The translations under genes were made by a program, and so were the position numbers. The notes under the pieces are model-generated. The model had not been told where the DNA came from. It worked only from the letters and a program-made list of their open reading frames with translations, and made no database searches. From the NCBI GenBank assembly GCA_947307365.1, contig CAMZIY010000008.1:1-35681 (forward strand): 35,681 bases of DNA. The letters run 5' to 3'. Position 1 is the first letter of the stretch. Every line of letters begins with the position of its first letter. Of this stretch, positions 15,177 through 23,663 are shown in pieces. The stretch is from an uncultured Clostridia bacterium. Lineage in GTDB: Bacteria > Bacillota > Clostridia > Oscillospirales > Oscillospiraceae.

Positions 15177-16070
15177 TCATTCCCGCGGATGACGATCCTG
15201 CACGTTCCACAGGAGCCAGCCGTAGCGGCACTCGCTGTCCTCCGTGACGGTTCCGTCCCCGTCCGCGTGCTTTTCCAGATAATCCAGCACCTTCCGTACG
15301 GCGGTCTCATCCGCCTCATCCTCCTCCAGAAGGAAACGGGCAAGCCGCAGGGCGGTGTTCAGATCCGGCTGGAGATGCACGGACTTCAGCTGGGTATAGT
15401 AAAAGGTTTCGGGGTAGTAACCCCGCTTCCAGAGCAGGCTGAAAAGCTCATAAAACCAGTGAGAGTGGCTGGTCTTGTGTCTTCTGGGCTCCCGCCTGAA
15501 GAGCGTGCGCATCATATCCGTATGCAGGGGATTGTCGTCATAGACAAAGCTGGCGTTGAAGCACCAGCCGCGGCTCATGCGCATCAGGTTTTCCAGGCCC
15601 TGCATGGTGCTCACCGCTGGGGTAATGGAGGAGAAGACCAGGTCGAACCGGTTCTCCCAGCCCAGGCCGGCGATATCCGCATTGGCGAAATCCGCCGCAG
15701 CGAAGCGGGTATTGGCTAGTCCCAGCTCCCGGCACCAGGCTTCGCCGTACTCCACCATTTTGGGAGAGATATCCACCCCCAGGACGCTCCGGGCGGTGCG
15801 GGCGAATTCCGCAACGAAGCGGCCGGGACCGCAGCCGATATCCGCCACGTCCTGATCCGCTCCAAGGAGCCCGCGCTGTCTCAGCCAGGCGGCCACGTCC
15901 CGGATGCGCACTTCGTGCTCCGCCCGTTCATCCTCCCGGCGGTACTTGGTATCCCAATCCGCCGCCCGCAGATCCCAGCTCTCCTTCCTGCTGGTCTTCC
16001 GCTGATCGGATGTGCAGATGAAGCGCTGCTCCAGTTCCTGCAGCGTTTCCCGGCGATCCTGGTTCTCCAT
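15177..16070 (-). CDS. Class I SAM-dependent methyltransferase
   Basis: This 297-residue protein has motif I VADIGCGPGRFVAEFA at about residues 72-87, the acidic end of beta-2 (VLGVDISPKMV) and the motif FDLVFSSITPAVS, a standard class I Rossmann methyltransferase. The C-terminal half, with the block FYELFSLLWKRGYYPETFYY, is characteristic of a Clostridia group of small-molecule methyltransferases. The substrate is unknown. The ATG at 16070 is chosen because AGGAAAAG lies immediately upstream. Open sequence continues to 16532 but is arginine-rich, lies under the glycine riboswitch and is not coding. It appears to be transcribed together with the VanZ-like gene. Confidence 0.85.
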   Translation of the reverse strand: MENQDRRETLQELEQRFICTSDQRKTSRKESWDLRAADWDTKYRREDERAEHEVRIRDVAAWLRQRGLLGADQDVADIGCGPGRFVAEFARTARSVLGVDISPKMVEYGEAWCRELGLANTRFAAADFANADIAGLGWENRFDLVFSSITPAVSTMQGLENLMRMSRGWCFNASFVYDDNPLHTDMMRTLFRREPRRHKTSHSHWFYELFSLLWKRGYYPETFYYTQLKSVHLQPDLNTALRLARFLLEEDEADETAVRKVLDYLEKHADGDGTVTEDSECRYGWLLWNVQDRHPRE

Positions 16071-16165
16071 ACTCTTTTCCTGCCTCTCCGTTATTCTGAT
16101 ATGAGTATCATAAACCGGCGAACTGAGAAACGCAAACTTTTTTTGCGTGAAATGGGAAAAGACCC

Positions 16166-16194
16166 TTGCATATCCAAACAAGGTGTGATAGACT
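16166..16194 (+). promoter_or_regulatory. Promoter of the glycine-riboswitch transcript
   Basis: TTGCAT (16166-16171) and TAGACT (16189-16194) are 17 bp apart, with a TGn extended -10 element (16186-16188). Transcription would begin around 16201, about 25 nt before the first aptamer. Confidence 0.65.
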
Positions 16195-16226
16195 CCCACA
16201 CATAATTCCATATTTGTCATGCGAAG

Positions 16227-16390
16227 TCTGCAGGAAAACAGCCAGATGGCTTGCCGAAGGAGTAACACTCTCAGGCGCTTCCGACCGGGAGCGGGACTGC
16301 AGATGGATGAATTTCTGGAGAAGCCCGCCCTGCGCGGGTGCCGAAGGGGCAAGCCCGGAACGGGCGAATCTCTCAGGCAAAAGGACAGAA
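16227..16390 (+). ncRNA. Tandem glycine riboswitch
   Basis: There are two glycine aptamers in a row. The first is closed by P1 tctgcag (16227-16233) / ctgcaga (16297-16303) and contains GCCGAAGGAG and CTCTCAGGC. The second is closed by ttctg (16313-16317) / cagaa (16386-16390) and contains GTGCCGAAGGGGCAAGCC and TCTCAGGCAAAAGGACAGAA, the canonical gcvT-type core. A short linker (agatggatgaat) joins them, as in cooperative tandem riboswitches. The downstream gene is an alanine/glycine:Na+ symporter, the commonest transporter target of this RNA. Whether glycine turns it on or off cannot be decided by eye. Confidence 0.95.
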
Positions 16391-16394
16391 GCAA

Positions 16395-16428
16395 GAGACT
16401 CCGACCCGGCCTGCCGGGCGGGCGTCTC
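16395..16428 (+). terminator. Candidate expression-platform hairpin of the glycine riboswitch
   Basis: A GC-rich hairpin lies directly after aptamer 2: gagac / gtctc at the base and cccgg / ccggg inside. No T-run follows immediately; a T-rich stretch (atttttctttt) begins at 16461. The hairpin may be part of a terminator/antiterminator pair. The mechanism is uncertain. Confidence 0.45.
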
Positions 16429-16586
16429 CGTGTGCTTTGCCGATTCCTCCGGGACCGGCGATTTTTCTTTTGCCGATTTGTAAATTGTCGATTTACCGTA
16501 ATGCTTGCCAAAAGCGCAGACTTCGTGTACAATATGATTTAACGTTGTGTCCCATTAAGTTGAAATATACAGTTGGAGGGAAAAGT

Positions 16587-18017
16587 ATGACACTCAGCGA
16601 CTTTATCACCAAGCTGGACGACATCGCCTGGGGTTCCGTCGTGCTCTGCCTGCTGGTGGGCGTCGGCCTGATCCTCAGCATCAGCACCAAGTTCCTGCAG
16701 TTCCGCAAGTTCGGCTATGCCATGAGGAACACCATCGGCAAGGTGTTCAAGAAGCAGACCGCGGGCAAGGGCGAGGTCACCCCGCTCCAGGCCCTGACCA
16801 CCGCTTTGGCGGCCACCGTGGGTACCGGCAACATCGCCGGCGTCACCGGCGCCATCGTGATCGGCGGTCCCGGCGCCGTCTTCTGGATGTGGCTCTCCGC
16901 CCTGTTCGGCATGTGCACCAAGTTCGCCGAGGTCACCCTGGCGGTCCATTACCGGGAGCGCAACGACAAGGGCGACTGGGTCGGCGGCCCCATGTATTAC
17001 ATCAAGAACGGCCTGGGCAAGGGCTTCGGCTGGCTGAGCGTGCTCTTCTGCATCTTCGGCAGCCTGGCCGCCTTCGGCATCGGCAACGCCACGCAGGTCC
17101 AGTCCATCGGCGGCAGTATCGGCAAAGCCATCGACGCCCTTGGCGGCAATGTCGGCGCCTCCACCATCCACGCGCTGGGTTCGGATTTCACCCTTTGCAA
17201 CCTGATCGTGGGCATCATCGTAGCCGTCATCGTGGCCCTGGTGCTCTTCGGGGGCATCAAGCGCATCGGCTCCGTGACGGAGAAGATCGTCCCCGTCATG
17301 GCTGTGGTATACATCATCTCCGCCCTCGTCGTGATCTTTGCCAACATTGGCCATATCGGCAAGGTGTTCGGCATGATCTTCCAGGGCGCCTTCAATGCGG
17401 AGGCCGCGCTGGGCGGCGCCTTCGGCATCACCATCTCCACCTCCATCACCAAGGGCATCGCCCGCGGCTGCTTCTCCAATGAGGCCGGTCTCGGCTCCGC
17501 GCCCATGGCTCACGCCGCCACCAGCGAGACCAACCCGGTCAAGCAGGGCTTCTTCGGCATCTTCGAGGTGTTCATGGACACCATCGTGATCTGCACCCTC
17601 ACCGCTCTCACCGTCCTCTGCTGCTACTGCTCCAGCGGCGTGGCTCTGGACTGGGGCAAAGGCGGCGGCGCTGAGATCGTCTCTGCCGCTCTCGCCTCCG
17701 TCATGGGCGGGACCGGTTCCGTGATCCTGGCCCTGTGCCTGTCCCTCTTCGCGCTGTCCACGGTCCTGAGCTGGAGCCTATACGGCACCCGCTGCTTCGA
17801 GTACCTCTTCGGCACCAAGGCCAGCATCGGCTACAAGATCGTCTTCATCCTCTTCGCCATCGTGGGCGCCACCATGTCCCTGAACGACGCCTGGAACCTG
17901 GCGGACGCGCTGAACGGCTTCATGGCCATCCCCAACCTGATCGCCGTCCTCACCCTGAGCCCGGTGATCATCAAGCTGGTGCGGGAGTATTTCTCCCAGA
18001 ACAAGCTGAAGGACTGA
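16587..18017 (+). CDS. Alanine/glycine:cation symporter (AGCS family)
   Basis: This 476-residue membrane protein has the AGCS/AlsT/DagA signature blocks LTTALAATVGTGNIAGVTGA, GGPGAVFWMW, KFAEVTLAVHYR, WVGGPMYYI and the late SNEAGLGSAPMAHAAT. About 11 transmembrane helices are visible. It imports alanine or glycine with Na+ (or H+). The riboswitch upstream makes glycine the likely physiological ligand. The ATG at 16587 follows TTGGAGGG with 6-nt spacing. In-frame codons upstream run through the riboswitch and are not coding. The gene uses C-ending codons almost exclusively, more than any neighbour, which suggests high expression. A strong terminator follows. Confidence 0.95.
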   Translation: MTLSDFITKLDDIAWGSVVLCLLVGVGLILSISTKFLQFRKFGYAMRNTIGKVFKKQTAGKGEVTPLQALTTALAATVGTGNIAGVTGAIVIGGPGAVFWMWLSALFGMCTKFAEVTLAVHYRERNDKGDWVGGPMYYIKNGLGKGFGWLSVLFCIFGSLAAFGIGNATQVQSIGGSIGKAIDALGGNVGASTIHALGSDFTLCNLIVGIIVAVIVALVLFGGIKRIGSVTEKIVPVMAVVYIISALVVIFANIGHIGKVFGMIFQGAFNAEAALGGAFGITISTSITKGIARGCFSNEAGLGSAPMAHAATSETNPVKQGFFGIFEVFMDTIVICTLTALTVLCCYCSSGVALDWGKGGGAEIVSAALASVMGGTGSVILALCLSLFALSTVLSWSLYGTRCFEYLFGTKASIGYKIVFILFAIVGATMSLNDAWNLADALNGFMAIPNLIAVLTLSPVIIKLVREYFSQNKLKD

Positions 18018-18046
18018 GCATACCCCGGTCTCGCATTCATACACAG

Positions 18047-18075
18047 AGCCTGTGCGCTTCCGCGCACAGGCTTTT
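18047..18075 (+). terminator. Rho-independent terminator of the symporter gene
   Basis: A perfect 11-bp stem (agcctgtgcgc / gcgcacaggct) with a ttcc tetraloop is followed by TTTT, 30 nt after the stop. Confidence 0.9.
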
Positions 18076-18079
18076 CGCG

Positions 18080-18108
18080 TTGACAGAGGAGCGGAGGAAC
18101 GGTATGAT
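18080..18108 (+). promoter_or_regulatory. Near-consensus promoter of the glycoside hydrolase gene
   Basis: TTGACA (18080-18085) and TATGAT (18103-18108) are 17 bp apart, placed just after the preceding terminator and about 37 bp before the gene start. This is the best SigA-type match in the window, together with the one at 31425. Confidence 0.85.
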
Positions 18109-18144
18109 ATAGGCAGAAATATAACAAGAAAGGCGGTCAGAACG

Positions 18145-19911
18145 ATGGCAGAACGAGATCCCTTCTTCCGAGATGTAAAGAGCTTTTTCCCGCCGGTGGG
18201 CAGCCTCTTCAAGCGCCGCGGCTCCTGGTTCGGCATTTCCGTCCGGGCCAATTCCTACGGATCCTCCTCCATGACCCTTTCCACCCTCCATGGCGGAGCG
18301 GTCCGTGCGCGGGACGGCAACAAGCTCATCGACCTGTATCCCACGTTTGAGGGAAGGCGCGTGCCCTATGTTGTGCAGCGGGAGGCAGACGAGCTCATTC
18401 TCCTCACCCGGTATGGGAACGTGCGCTTCACCTTCGCCTCTCCCACCCTCCTGATGGCGGAAGGGGACAGGGGCATGGGCCTGCACTTTGAGAAAAACTG
18501 TGAACAGCATGAGACCGTGAAACCCCGGAAGGGGGGCGCATGGGAATTCGCCTTCCGCTGGACCTGCTCCCTGGTATTCAAGGGGCTGGAAGGTTCCGAT
18601 TTCCGCTTCAACAAGTACTGGGATGAACCCAGGCTCTCCAGCGGGGAGGTCAAGGCGGATACGGTGCCGGGACCGGACGGCCGCTTCACCCTGGCCATGG
18701 AGGAGTTCACCCATGCCGCGTATCCCCGGGAGAGCTATCCCGCCTACGCCGAGGCAAAGGCGGATATGCGGGCGGACTGGGAGCGCTTCTATGCCGCCAT
18801 GCCCAAGTTCATCGAACCCTTTGAGCAGGGGCGGATTCGGGCAGAGTACACCCTCTGGTCTCTCCTTACCGCCCCCACGGCGGGCATCGACCACACCATG
18901 ATCGTCATGCTGGGCAACGAGATCGCCTCTCAGTGGCAGGTGTGCCAGAACGGCGCGGCGCTGGAGCCCCATCTGGATACCGCTGTCGACCTGCTCCTGG
19001 GCCCTCTGGATCGGGTGAGTCCCTACGGGCAGTTTTCCGACCTGTACAACGATGTGACCACCGTCACCCAGATGATCAAGCCTCCGGTACACGGCTGGTC
19101 CATCCTGGAGATCATGCGGCATCGGGATCTGAAGAAGGAGGTTCCCCGGGAGAAACTGGAGGAGCTGTATACTGCTGTGGGCCGCTGGGGCCAGTGGTTC
19201 CTGGACTGCCGGGATGAGGACGGGGACGGCATCCCCGCCTATGAGCACGGGGATGAGACCGGCTTTGACGACTGCACTCTCTTCATCGACCATATGCAGA
19301 TGGCCTCTCCCGATCTTCCCGCTTACCTGGTCCTGCTGTACGAGGCGGAGGGAAAGCTGGCTCGCCTTCTGGATAAGCCGGAGGAGGCGGAAGCCTGGGA
19401 GAAGAAGTCCAAAACCATGCTGGACAAGATGCTGGAGCTCATGTGGGACGGGGAGCATTTCCTGGGCATCGATCCCTGGACCGGGGAAAAGATCCTGTCC
19501 AAAAACCTGATCCACTATATCCCCGCGGTGCTGGGGGACCGGCTGCCGCCCGATGTGCTGGATAAACTGGCGGAGGATCTGCTGGTGGAGGGGAAATTCC
19601 TCACTCCCTGGGGCCTGAGCATGGAGGAACTGGACAGTGACTGGTTCGAGCCCTCCGGCCGCAGCATCGCCCGGGGCAACATCGTGCCGCCCAGCATGCT
19701 GTTCATCTGCGCGGGGCTTCTGCGCTCCCGGCGGAAGGACGCGGGGAAGATCATCGCCGAGCGGTACTGCACCGCCCTGATGGAGCAGGGGATGCCCTTC
19801 CTGATCCACCCCCTGAACAAGGGCGGCTACGGCTTCGGCGGCGGGGGCGGCAGTTGGCCCGCCTGCGTCTATACCATTCTCGGCCGAATGCTCACGGAGA
19901 TCGCGGAATAA
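18145..19911 (+). CDS. MGH1-like / GH63-type glycoside hydrolase
   Basis: This 588-residue protein has an N-terminal beta-rich region (1 to about 210) and an (alpha/alpha) barrel marked by DCRDEDGDGIPAYEHGDETG followed by FDDCT. This matches the 'DGDGLPEYGHGNDSGWDN' block of GH63/mannosylglycerate hydrolase-like enzymes (MGH1-like domain). Other family features are PPVHGWSILEIM, LLYEAEGKLARLL, WDGEHFL and a glycine-rich end (GGYGFGGGGGSWPACVY). No signal peptide is seen, so it acts in the cytoplasm, probably on an alpha-linked glucoside or mannoside. The substrate is unknown. The start is set by AGAAAGGCGGTC upstream of the ATG at 18145. Confidence 0.82.
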   Translation: MAERDPFFRDVKSFFPPVGSLFKRRGSWFGISVRANSYGSSSMTLSTLHGGAVRARDGNKLIDLYPTFEGRRVPYVVQREADELILLTRYGNVRFTFASPTLLMAEGDRGMGLHFEKNCEQHETVKPRKGGAWEFAFRWTCSLVFKGLEGSDFRFNKYWDEPRLSSGEVKADTVPGPDGRFTLAMEEFTHAAYPRESYPAYAEAKADMRADWERFYAAMPKFIEPFEQGRIRAEYTLWSLLTAPTAGIDHTMIVMLGNEIASQWQVCQNGAALEPHLDTAVDLLLGPLDRVSPYGQFSDLYNDVTTVTQMIKPPVHGWSILEIMRHRDLKKEVPREKLEELYTAVGRWGQWFLDCRDEDGDGIPAYEHGDETGFDDCTLFIDHMQMASPDLPAYLVLLYEAEGKLARLLDKPEEAEAWEKKSKTMLDKMLELMWDGEHFLGIDPWTGEKILSKNLIHYIPAVLGDRLPPDVLDKLAEDLLVEGKFLTPWGLSMEELDSDWFEPSGRSIARGNIVPPSMLFICAGLLRSRRKDAGKIIAERYCTALMEQGMPFLIHPLNKGGYGFGGGGGSWPACVYTILGRMLTEIAE

Positions 19912-19928
19912 ACCGATAAAACAGCTTT

Positions 19929-19960
19929 GGGGACCCTTTCCCGTCCGGGAAAGGGTCCCC
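19929..19960. terminator. Bidirectional hairpin between glycoside hydrolase and copper ATPase genes
   Basis: A perfect 14-bp stem (ggggaccctttccc / gggaaagggtcccc) with loop gtcc lies between the two convergent stop codons. T-runs are poor on both sides, but the stem is very stable. Confidence 0.75.
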
Positions 19961-19982
19961 GTGCGCATCCGGTGCGGTTCTA

Positions 19983-22568
19983 TCAGCCCGCTGCGCAGGC
20001 TTTGGGGGTGTAACCGGCTTCGGTGACGGCGTCCATCAGGATCTTGTCCGCCACGTCGGCGCTGAGGGTGACGGTGGCCTTGCCCGCGTCCAGGTCCACA
20101 ACGGCCTCGCTGACGCCGGGAACGGCGGCCAGAGCCTTCTGCACATGCTTCTGGCAGTTGCCGCACATCATGCCTTCCACGGTGATGATCTTCTTCATGA
20201 TGGTATCCTCCTTGTTCTCCGGCTCTGCAGCCGGTTCCTTGTATTCTTCCTCCGCCTGGGCGTTCGTCCGGGCGGAAAACTCCTCCATATCAGGCAGCTG
20301 CACCGGGCTGCATTTCCGGTCTCCCCGGGCGCTGCGGATGTTCAGCAGATTCAGGCGCAGGGCGTTGGTGACGACGCAGAAGCTGCTCAGGCTCATGGCC
20401 GCTGCCCCGATCATGGGACTCAGAGTCAGGCCGAAGGCGGGGATCAGAGCTCCGGCGGCCAGAGGGATGCCGATGCAGTTGTAGAAGAAAGCCCAGAACA
20501 GGTTCTCCTTGATGTTCCGCAGTACCCGGCGGGAGAGACGGATGGCGGCGGGGATATCCGACGGTGTGGATTTCATCAGCACCACGTCCGCCGCGTCCAG
20601 CGCCACGTCCGCGCCGGCCCCGATGGCGATACCGATGTCCGCCCGGGTGAGGGCGGGAGCGTCGTTGATGCCGTCTCCCACCATGGCCACCTTTCCATAC
20701 TCCTGCAGGCGGCGGATCACGGCCTCCTTGTCTCCCGGGAGCACATCGGAGATCACGCCCTCCACGCCGATGCGTTCCGCGATGGCCCCGGCGGAGCGGC
20801 GGTTGTCCCCCGTCAGGAGCAGGACCCGGATGCCCATGGCCTTCAGCTCCGCAACGGCGGCGGCGCTGTCCTCCTTCACCTCGTCCGCCACCGCGGCAAT
20901 GCCCAGGGGACGGCCTGCCAGGGAGAAGAACAGGGGCGTTTTGCCTGACTCGGCGAGCTTTGTCCCGGCGGCCTCCAGAGCCGGCGTCATCAGACCCGAT
21001 TCCCTGAAATACGCGGCGCTGGCCCCCAAGGCCTCATGTCCGCCCAGCATCCCCCGGACCCCGTGGCCGGGCAAGGCCTGGAAGCCCTCCACGGCCGGCA
21101 GGTTCAGCCCCTCCGCCTCAGCCCGGTTCCGGATGGCCCTGGCAAGGGGGTGTTCGCTGGGGGCCTCCAGGGCTGCTGCGGCGGCCAGCAGTTCCTCCCG
21201 GGTAACCCCGGGGGCGGGGAACAGATCCGTTACCTCCGGTTCACCCTTGGTTACGGTGCCGGTCTTGTCCAGCACGATGATATCCGTCCGCCCGGCAGCC
21301 TCCAGGGCCGCGGCGGTCTTGAAGAGAATGCCGTTTTTCGCGCCCTTGCCGCTGCCCACCATGATGGCCACGGGGGTGGCCAGGCCCAGAGCGCAGGGGC
21401 AGCTGATCACCAGAACGCTTACCGCCCTGGCCAGGGCGAAGCCGAACTGACGGCCGGCAATGAGCCATACAGCGCAGGTGATGAAGGCCAGGCAAAGCAC
21501 CACGGGAACGAAAACAGAAGCGACCTTGTCCGCCATTTTGGCGATGGGCGCTTTCCCCGCGGCGGCGGTCTCCACCAGATCGATGATCTGCTGCAGCGTG
21601 GTATCCGCGCCCACCCGGGTGGCCCGGCAGGTCAAAGCTCCGTTCTGATTCAGGGTGGCGGCGCTGACCCGGCTGCCGGGAGCCTTGTCCACCGGCAGGC
21701 TTTCTCCGGTCAGGGCGGATTCGTTCACGGCGCTCTCTCCGGAGACCACCTCGCCGTCCACGGGGATGCGTTCTCCGGGCCGGACCAGGAAGAGATCGTC
21801 CACCCGAACCTGCTCCGCAGGGATCCGGACCTCGATCCCGTCCCGCAGGACGCAGGCCGTATCCGGCGCCAGGTCCATCAGACTGCGGATGGCGTTGGTG
21901 GTCTTGCCCTTGCTCCGGGCCTCCAGAAGCTTGCCCACGGTGATGAGGGTGAGGATCATGGCGGCGGATTCAAAATAGTAGTCCGCTTCACCCCCTGAGG
22001 AAGCCAGCCGAAACAGGACCGCGGTGCTGTAGGCAAAGGCGGCGCCGCCGCCCAGGGCCACCAGGGTGTCCATATTGGGCGCCCCGTGAGTCAGGCTTTT
22101 GAAGCCGCTGATGAAAAACCGCTGGTTTACCACCATGACGGCGGCACTGAGGATCAGCTCATAGATGCCGATGGTGAGCATATTGTGGCGCAGAAACGCG
22201 GGAACGGGCCAGTTCCACATATGGTGCCCCATGGAGACGTACATCAGAGGCAGAAGCAGGATCAGGGAGATAATGAGCCGCCGGAGGATCTTCGGGCTCT
22301 CCGTATCCTCCAGGGCCGCCCGCTCCGCCTTGGGGTCCGGGGCGGCAGCCGCGGCTGCGGAAGGGGAAGCGCCGTAGCCCGCATCCGAAACCGCCCGGCA
22401 GATGCTGTCCGGAGATTCCCGGTCCTCATCCCAGCTGACCGTCATGGAGTTGGTGAGCAGACTCACGGAGACCTCCTGCACCCCATCCAGAGCGGAGACC
22501 GCCTTTTCCACATGTGCGACGCAGGCCGCGCAGGACATGCCCGTGACCTGGAATTTTTCCGAACGCAT
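19983..22568 (-). CDS. copA: Copper-translocating P-type ATPase fused to a C-terminal CopZ-like domain
   Basis: This 861-residue protein begins with an N-terminal heavy-metal domain ([12 protein letters not shown], Cys13 and Cys16). It is followed by eight membrane helices and the P1B-ATPase motifs TGESLPVDK, the intramembrane CPC of [29 protein letters not shown] with the phosphorylated Asp, SEHPLA, TGDN and [10 protein letters not shown]. The P1B-1 pattern indicates Cu(I) export. After an acidic linker (about 745-790) a second heavy-metal domain occupies 791-861, with GMMCGNC. It looks like a complete CopZ chaperone (71 residues) and retains its own ribosome site. CopA normally ends before such a domain. 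AAGGAGG precedes the ATG at 22568. Confidence 0.96.
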   Translation of the reverse strand: MRSEKFQVTGMSCAACVAHVEKAVSALDGVQEVSVSLLTNSMTVSWDEDRESPDSICRAVSDAGYGASPSAAAAAAPDPKAERAALEDTESPKILRRLIISLILLLPLMYVSMGHHMWNWPVPAFLRHNMLTIGIYELILSAAVMVVNQRFFISGFKSLTHGAPNMDTLVALGGGAAFAYSTAVLFRLASSGGEADYYFESAAMILTLITVGKLLEARSKGKTTNAIRSLMDLAPDTACVLRDGIEVRIPAEQVRVDDLFLVRPGERIPVDGEVVSGESAVNESALTGESLPVDKAPGSRVSAATLNQNGALTCRATRVGADTTLQQIIDLVETAAAGKAPIAKMADKVASVFVPVVLCLAFITCAVWLIAGRQFGFALARAVSVLVISCPCALGLATPVAIMVGSGKGAKNGILFKTAAALEAAGRTDIIVLDKTGTVTKGEPEVTDLFPAPGVTREELLAAAAALEAPSEHPLARAIRNRAEAEGLNLPAVEGFQALPGHGVRGMLGGHEALGASAAYFRESGLMTPALEAAGTKLAESGKTPLFFSLAGRPLGIAAVADEVKEDSAAAVAELKAMGIRVLLLTGDNRRSAGAIAERIGVEGVISDVLPGDKEAVIRRLQEYGKVAMVGDGINDAPALTRADIGIAIGAGADVALDAADVVLMKSTPSDIPAAIRLSRRVLRNIKENLFWAFFYNCIGIPLAAGALIPAFGLTLSPMIGAAAMSLSSFCVVTNALRLNLLNIRSARGDRKCSPVQLPDMEEFSARTNAQAEEEYKEPAAEPENKEDTIMKKIITVEGMMCGNCQKHVQKALAAVPGVSEAVVDLDAGKATVTLSADVADKILMDAVTEAGYTPKACAAG
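20196..20213 (-). promoter_or_regulatory. copZ: Internal Shine-Dalgarno and ATG for a free CopZ-like protein
   Basis: Inside copA, on the coding strand, AAGGAGG (20207-20213) is followed after 8 nt by an in-frame ATG (20198). Initiation there would yield a free 71-residue heavy-metal-binding protein (19983-20198) that begins [15 protein letters not shown]. This is the length and N-terminus of an ordinary CopZ chaperone. I infer that a separate copZ gene was joined to copA by loss of the copA stop, or that both products are made. Confidence 0.6.
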
Positions 22569-22610
22569 GACGACCTCCTTGAAAGCTTATCTGCCGAATT
22601 AAACAAGATA

Positions 22611-22639
22611 AGTATACCACGCAGGTATGATTTTGTGAA
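22611..22639 (-). promoter_or_regulatory. Promoter of the copper ATPase gene
   Basis: Read on the minus strand, TTCACA (22634-22639) and TATACT (22611-22616) are separated by 17 bp. Both hexamers match the SigA consensus at five of six positions. The -10 lies about 40 bp before the copA start. Confidence 0.75.
22614..22628. promoter_or_regulatory. CsoR-like operator in the copA promoter
   Basis: The inverted repeat ATACC-acgca-GGTAT overlaps the -10 box and spacer. CsoR copper sensors bind GC-centred dyads of the TACCC...GGGTA type in copZA promoters, and this is a close relative. No csoR gene is in the window. Confidence 0.5.
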
Positions 22640-22666
22640 GCGGGGGAGGGGAAAAGTCCCGCATTG

Positions 22667-23182
22667 TCACGGATTTCCCCCCGGCAGGCGCAGCGCCTTT
22701 CTGAGCGGGGGCAGGGCGAAGCGGGCGCAGAAGCCCGTGAACAGTCCGGTGAGGATGCCGGAGAGGATCAGGGCTGGCAGATACCACCAGATCCCCGGAG
22801 TCCCCAGCAGCAGTCTCGCACACAGCAGCTGGCCCAGGTTATGGGCTGCGGCGGCGTAAGCGCTCAGAGCCCAGATCCGCGCCTCCCGTACCCGTGGCCT
22901 CAGAAGGGCCATGACGGCAAAGGCCAGGAGTCCGCCTGCCAGACTGTACAGAAAACTCATCAGGGTGCCCGCCAGGGCTGCCCCCAGGATCAGGCGGACG
23001 GTGAGCACCAGGGCGGTCTCCCGCCGCCCGTACAGATACAAGGTCAGCAGCAGCAGAATGTTGGCAAGCCCCAAACGGATCCCCGGAAGGGGAACGATGG
23101 GGGGGATGAGCCCCTCCGCGGCCCAAATGCTCAGGGCGACGGCGCTGAGCAGGGCCAGGATGCAAAGCGTCTTCGTCTTCAT
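22667..23182 (-). CDS. Gx transporter family membrane protein (HepI-like)
   Basis: This 171-residue membrane protein has about five hydrophobic helices and the conserved blocks PLPGIRLGLANILLLLTLY and LILGAALAGTLMSFLYSLAGG (Gx transporter family, formerly 'heptaprenyl diphosphate synthase component I'). The fold resembles ECF-type substrate-binding subunits. The substrate is not established. Its ATG (23182) overlaps the stop of the NusG-domain-II gene (ATGA). That pairing is common in Clostridia, often beside FMN-linked or polyprenyl-synthesis genes. No polyprenyl synthase is adjacent here. It has a moderate GGGGTG ribosome site. Confidence 0.85.
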   Translation of the reverse strand: MKTKTLCILALLSAVALSIWAAEGLIPPIVPLPGIRLGLANILLLLTLYLYGRRETALVLTVRLILGAALAGTLMSFLYSLAGGLLAFAVMALLRPRVREARIWALSAYAAAAHNLGQLLCARLLLGTPGIWWYLPALILSGILTGLFTGFCARFALPPLRKALRLPGGNP

Positions 23183-23574
23183 CCCAGCACCCCGTCCGGT
23201 CCGTTTCCGCCGCCGGTCAGGATCACCGTGACCCGGTTGGGCAGGCATACGATGGGCTTGGCGGCGGCGGAGGACCAGCTCTGGTGCACGCAGATCTGAT
23301 CCGGACAGTCCGCCCGGAGCATCCGTACCCGGCCCCGCTCCACCTCCAGGGTGTTCCCCTCGCCCACATCCAGGGTATAGGGCGAAGTCACGCTCCCCAG
23401 ATCGATGCGCCGCACAAGCTTCCCGTCCCGGTAGACCTCCGCCGTCGCCGCTCCCCGACCGGAGAACAGGAGAAGACAGCACAGCGCCGCCGCGGCCAGA
23501 AGAAGGACGCCCCCCAGGAGCAGTCTGAGGGAGATTTCGGGTTTGCCGTTCAGGGGAAACACCTCCTTTGCCAT
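23179..23574 (-). CDS. NusG domain II-containing membrane-anchored protein
   Basis: About 131 residues comprise one N-terminal transmembrane helix (LRLLLGGVLLLAAAALCCLL) and an extracytoplasmic NusG domain II. The domain runs AEVYRDGKLVRRIDL, then YTLDVGEGNTLEVERGRVRM and the Cys-containing ADCPDQICVHQSW with a final VCLPNRVTVIL. The two cysteines in 'DCPDQICV' and the later one are conserved in the family. The function is unknown. The ATG at 23574 has no ribosome site and coincides with the -35 box of the divergent promoter. An AAAGGAGG lies inside the first codons, so a CTG at 23553 or another nearby codon may be the true start. It is translated together with the Gx transporter. Confidence 0.82.
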   Translation of the reverse strand: MAKEVFPLNGKPEISLRLLLGGVLLLAAAALCCLLLFSGRGAATAEVYRDGKLVRRIDLGSVTSPYTLDVGEGNTLEVERGRVRMLRADCPDQICVHQSWSSAAAKPIVCLPNRVTVILTGGGNGPDGVLG

Positions 23575-23602
23575 TGACGGAAAGAGCGGGGCGGGGTAAA
23601 CT
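23574..23602 (+). promoter_or_regulatory. Promoter of the PP2C phosphatase gene
   Basis: TTGACG (23574-23579) and TAAACT (23597-23602) are 17 bp apart, about 60 bp before the phosphatase start. The -35 box lies on the annotated ATG of the divergent NusG-II gene. Confidence 0.6.
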
Positions 23603-23663
23603 GATATTGTTGAGGAGTGCAGGCGGGAGCCAGCCTCCCCGACTGGGAAAAGGAGTGAGCCGG

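Noticed and set aside
16071..16532. Upstream extension of the methyltransferase gene
   Set aside because: It lies opposite the glycine riboswitch and is Arg/Ser-rich; the ATG at 16070 has a ribosome site.
18037..20166. A 709-residue minus-strand open frame opposite the glycoside hydrolase
   Set aside because: It mirrors the real gene in a GC-rich region, has no domain signature and would cross a strong terminator and promoter.
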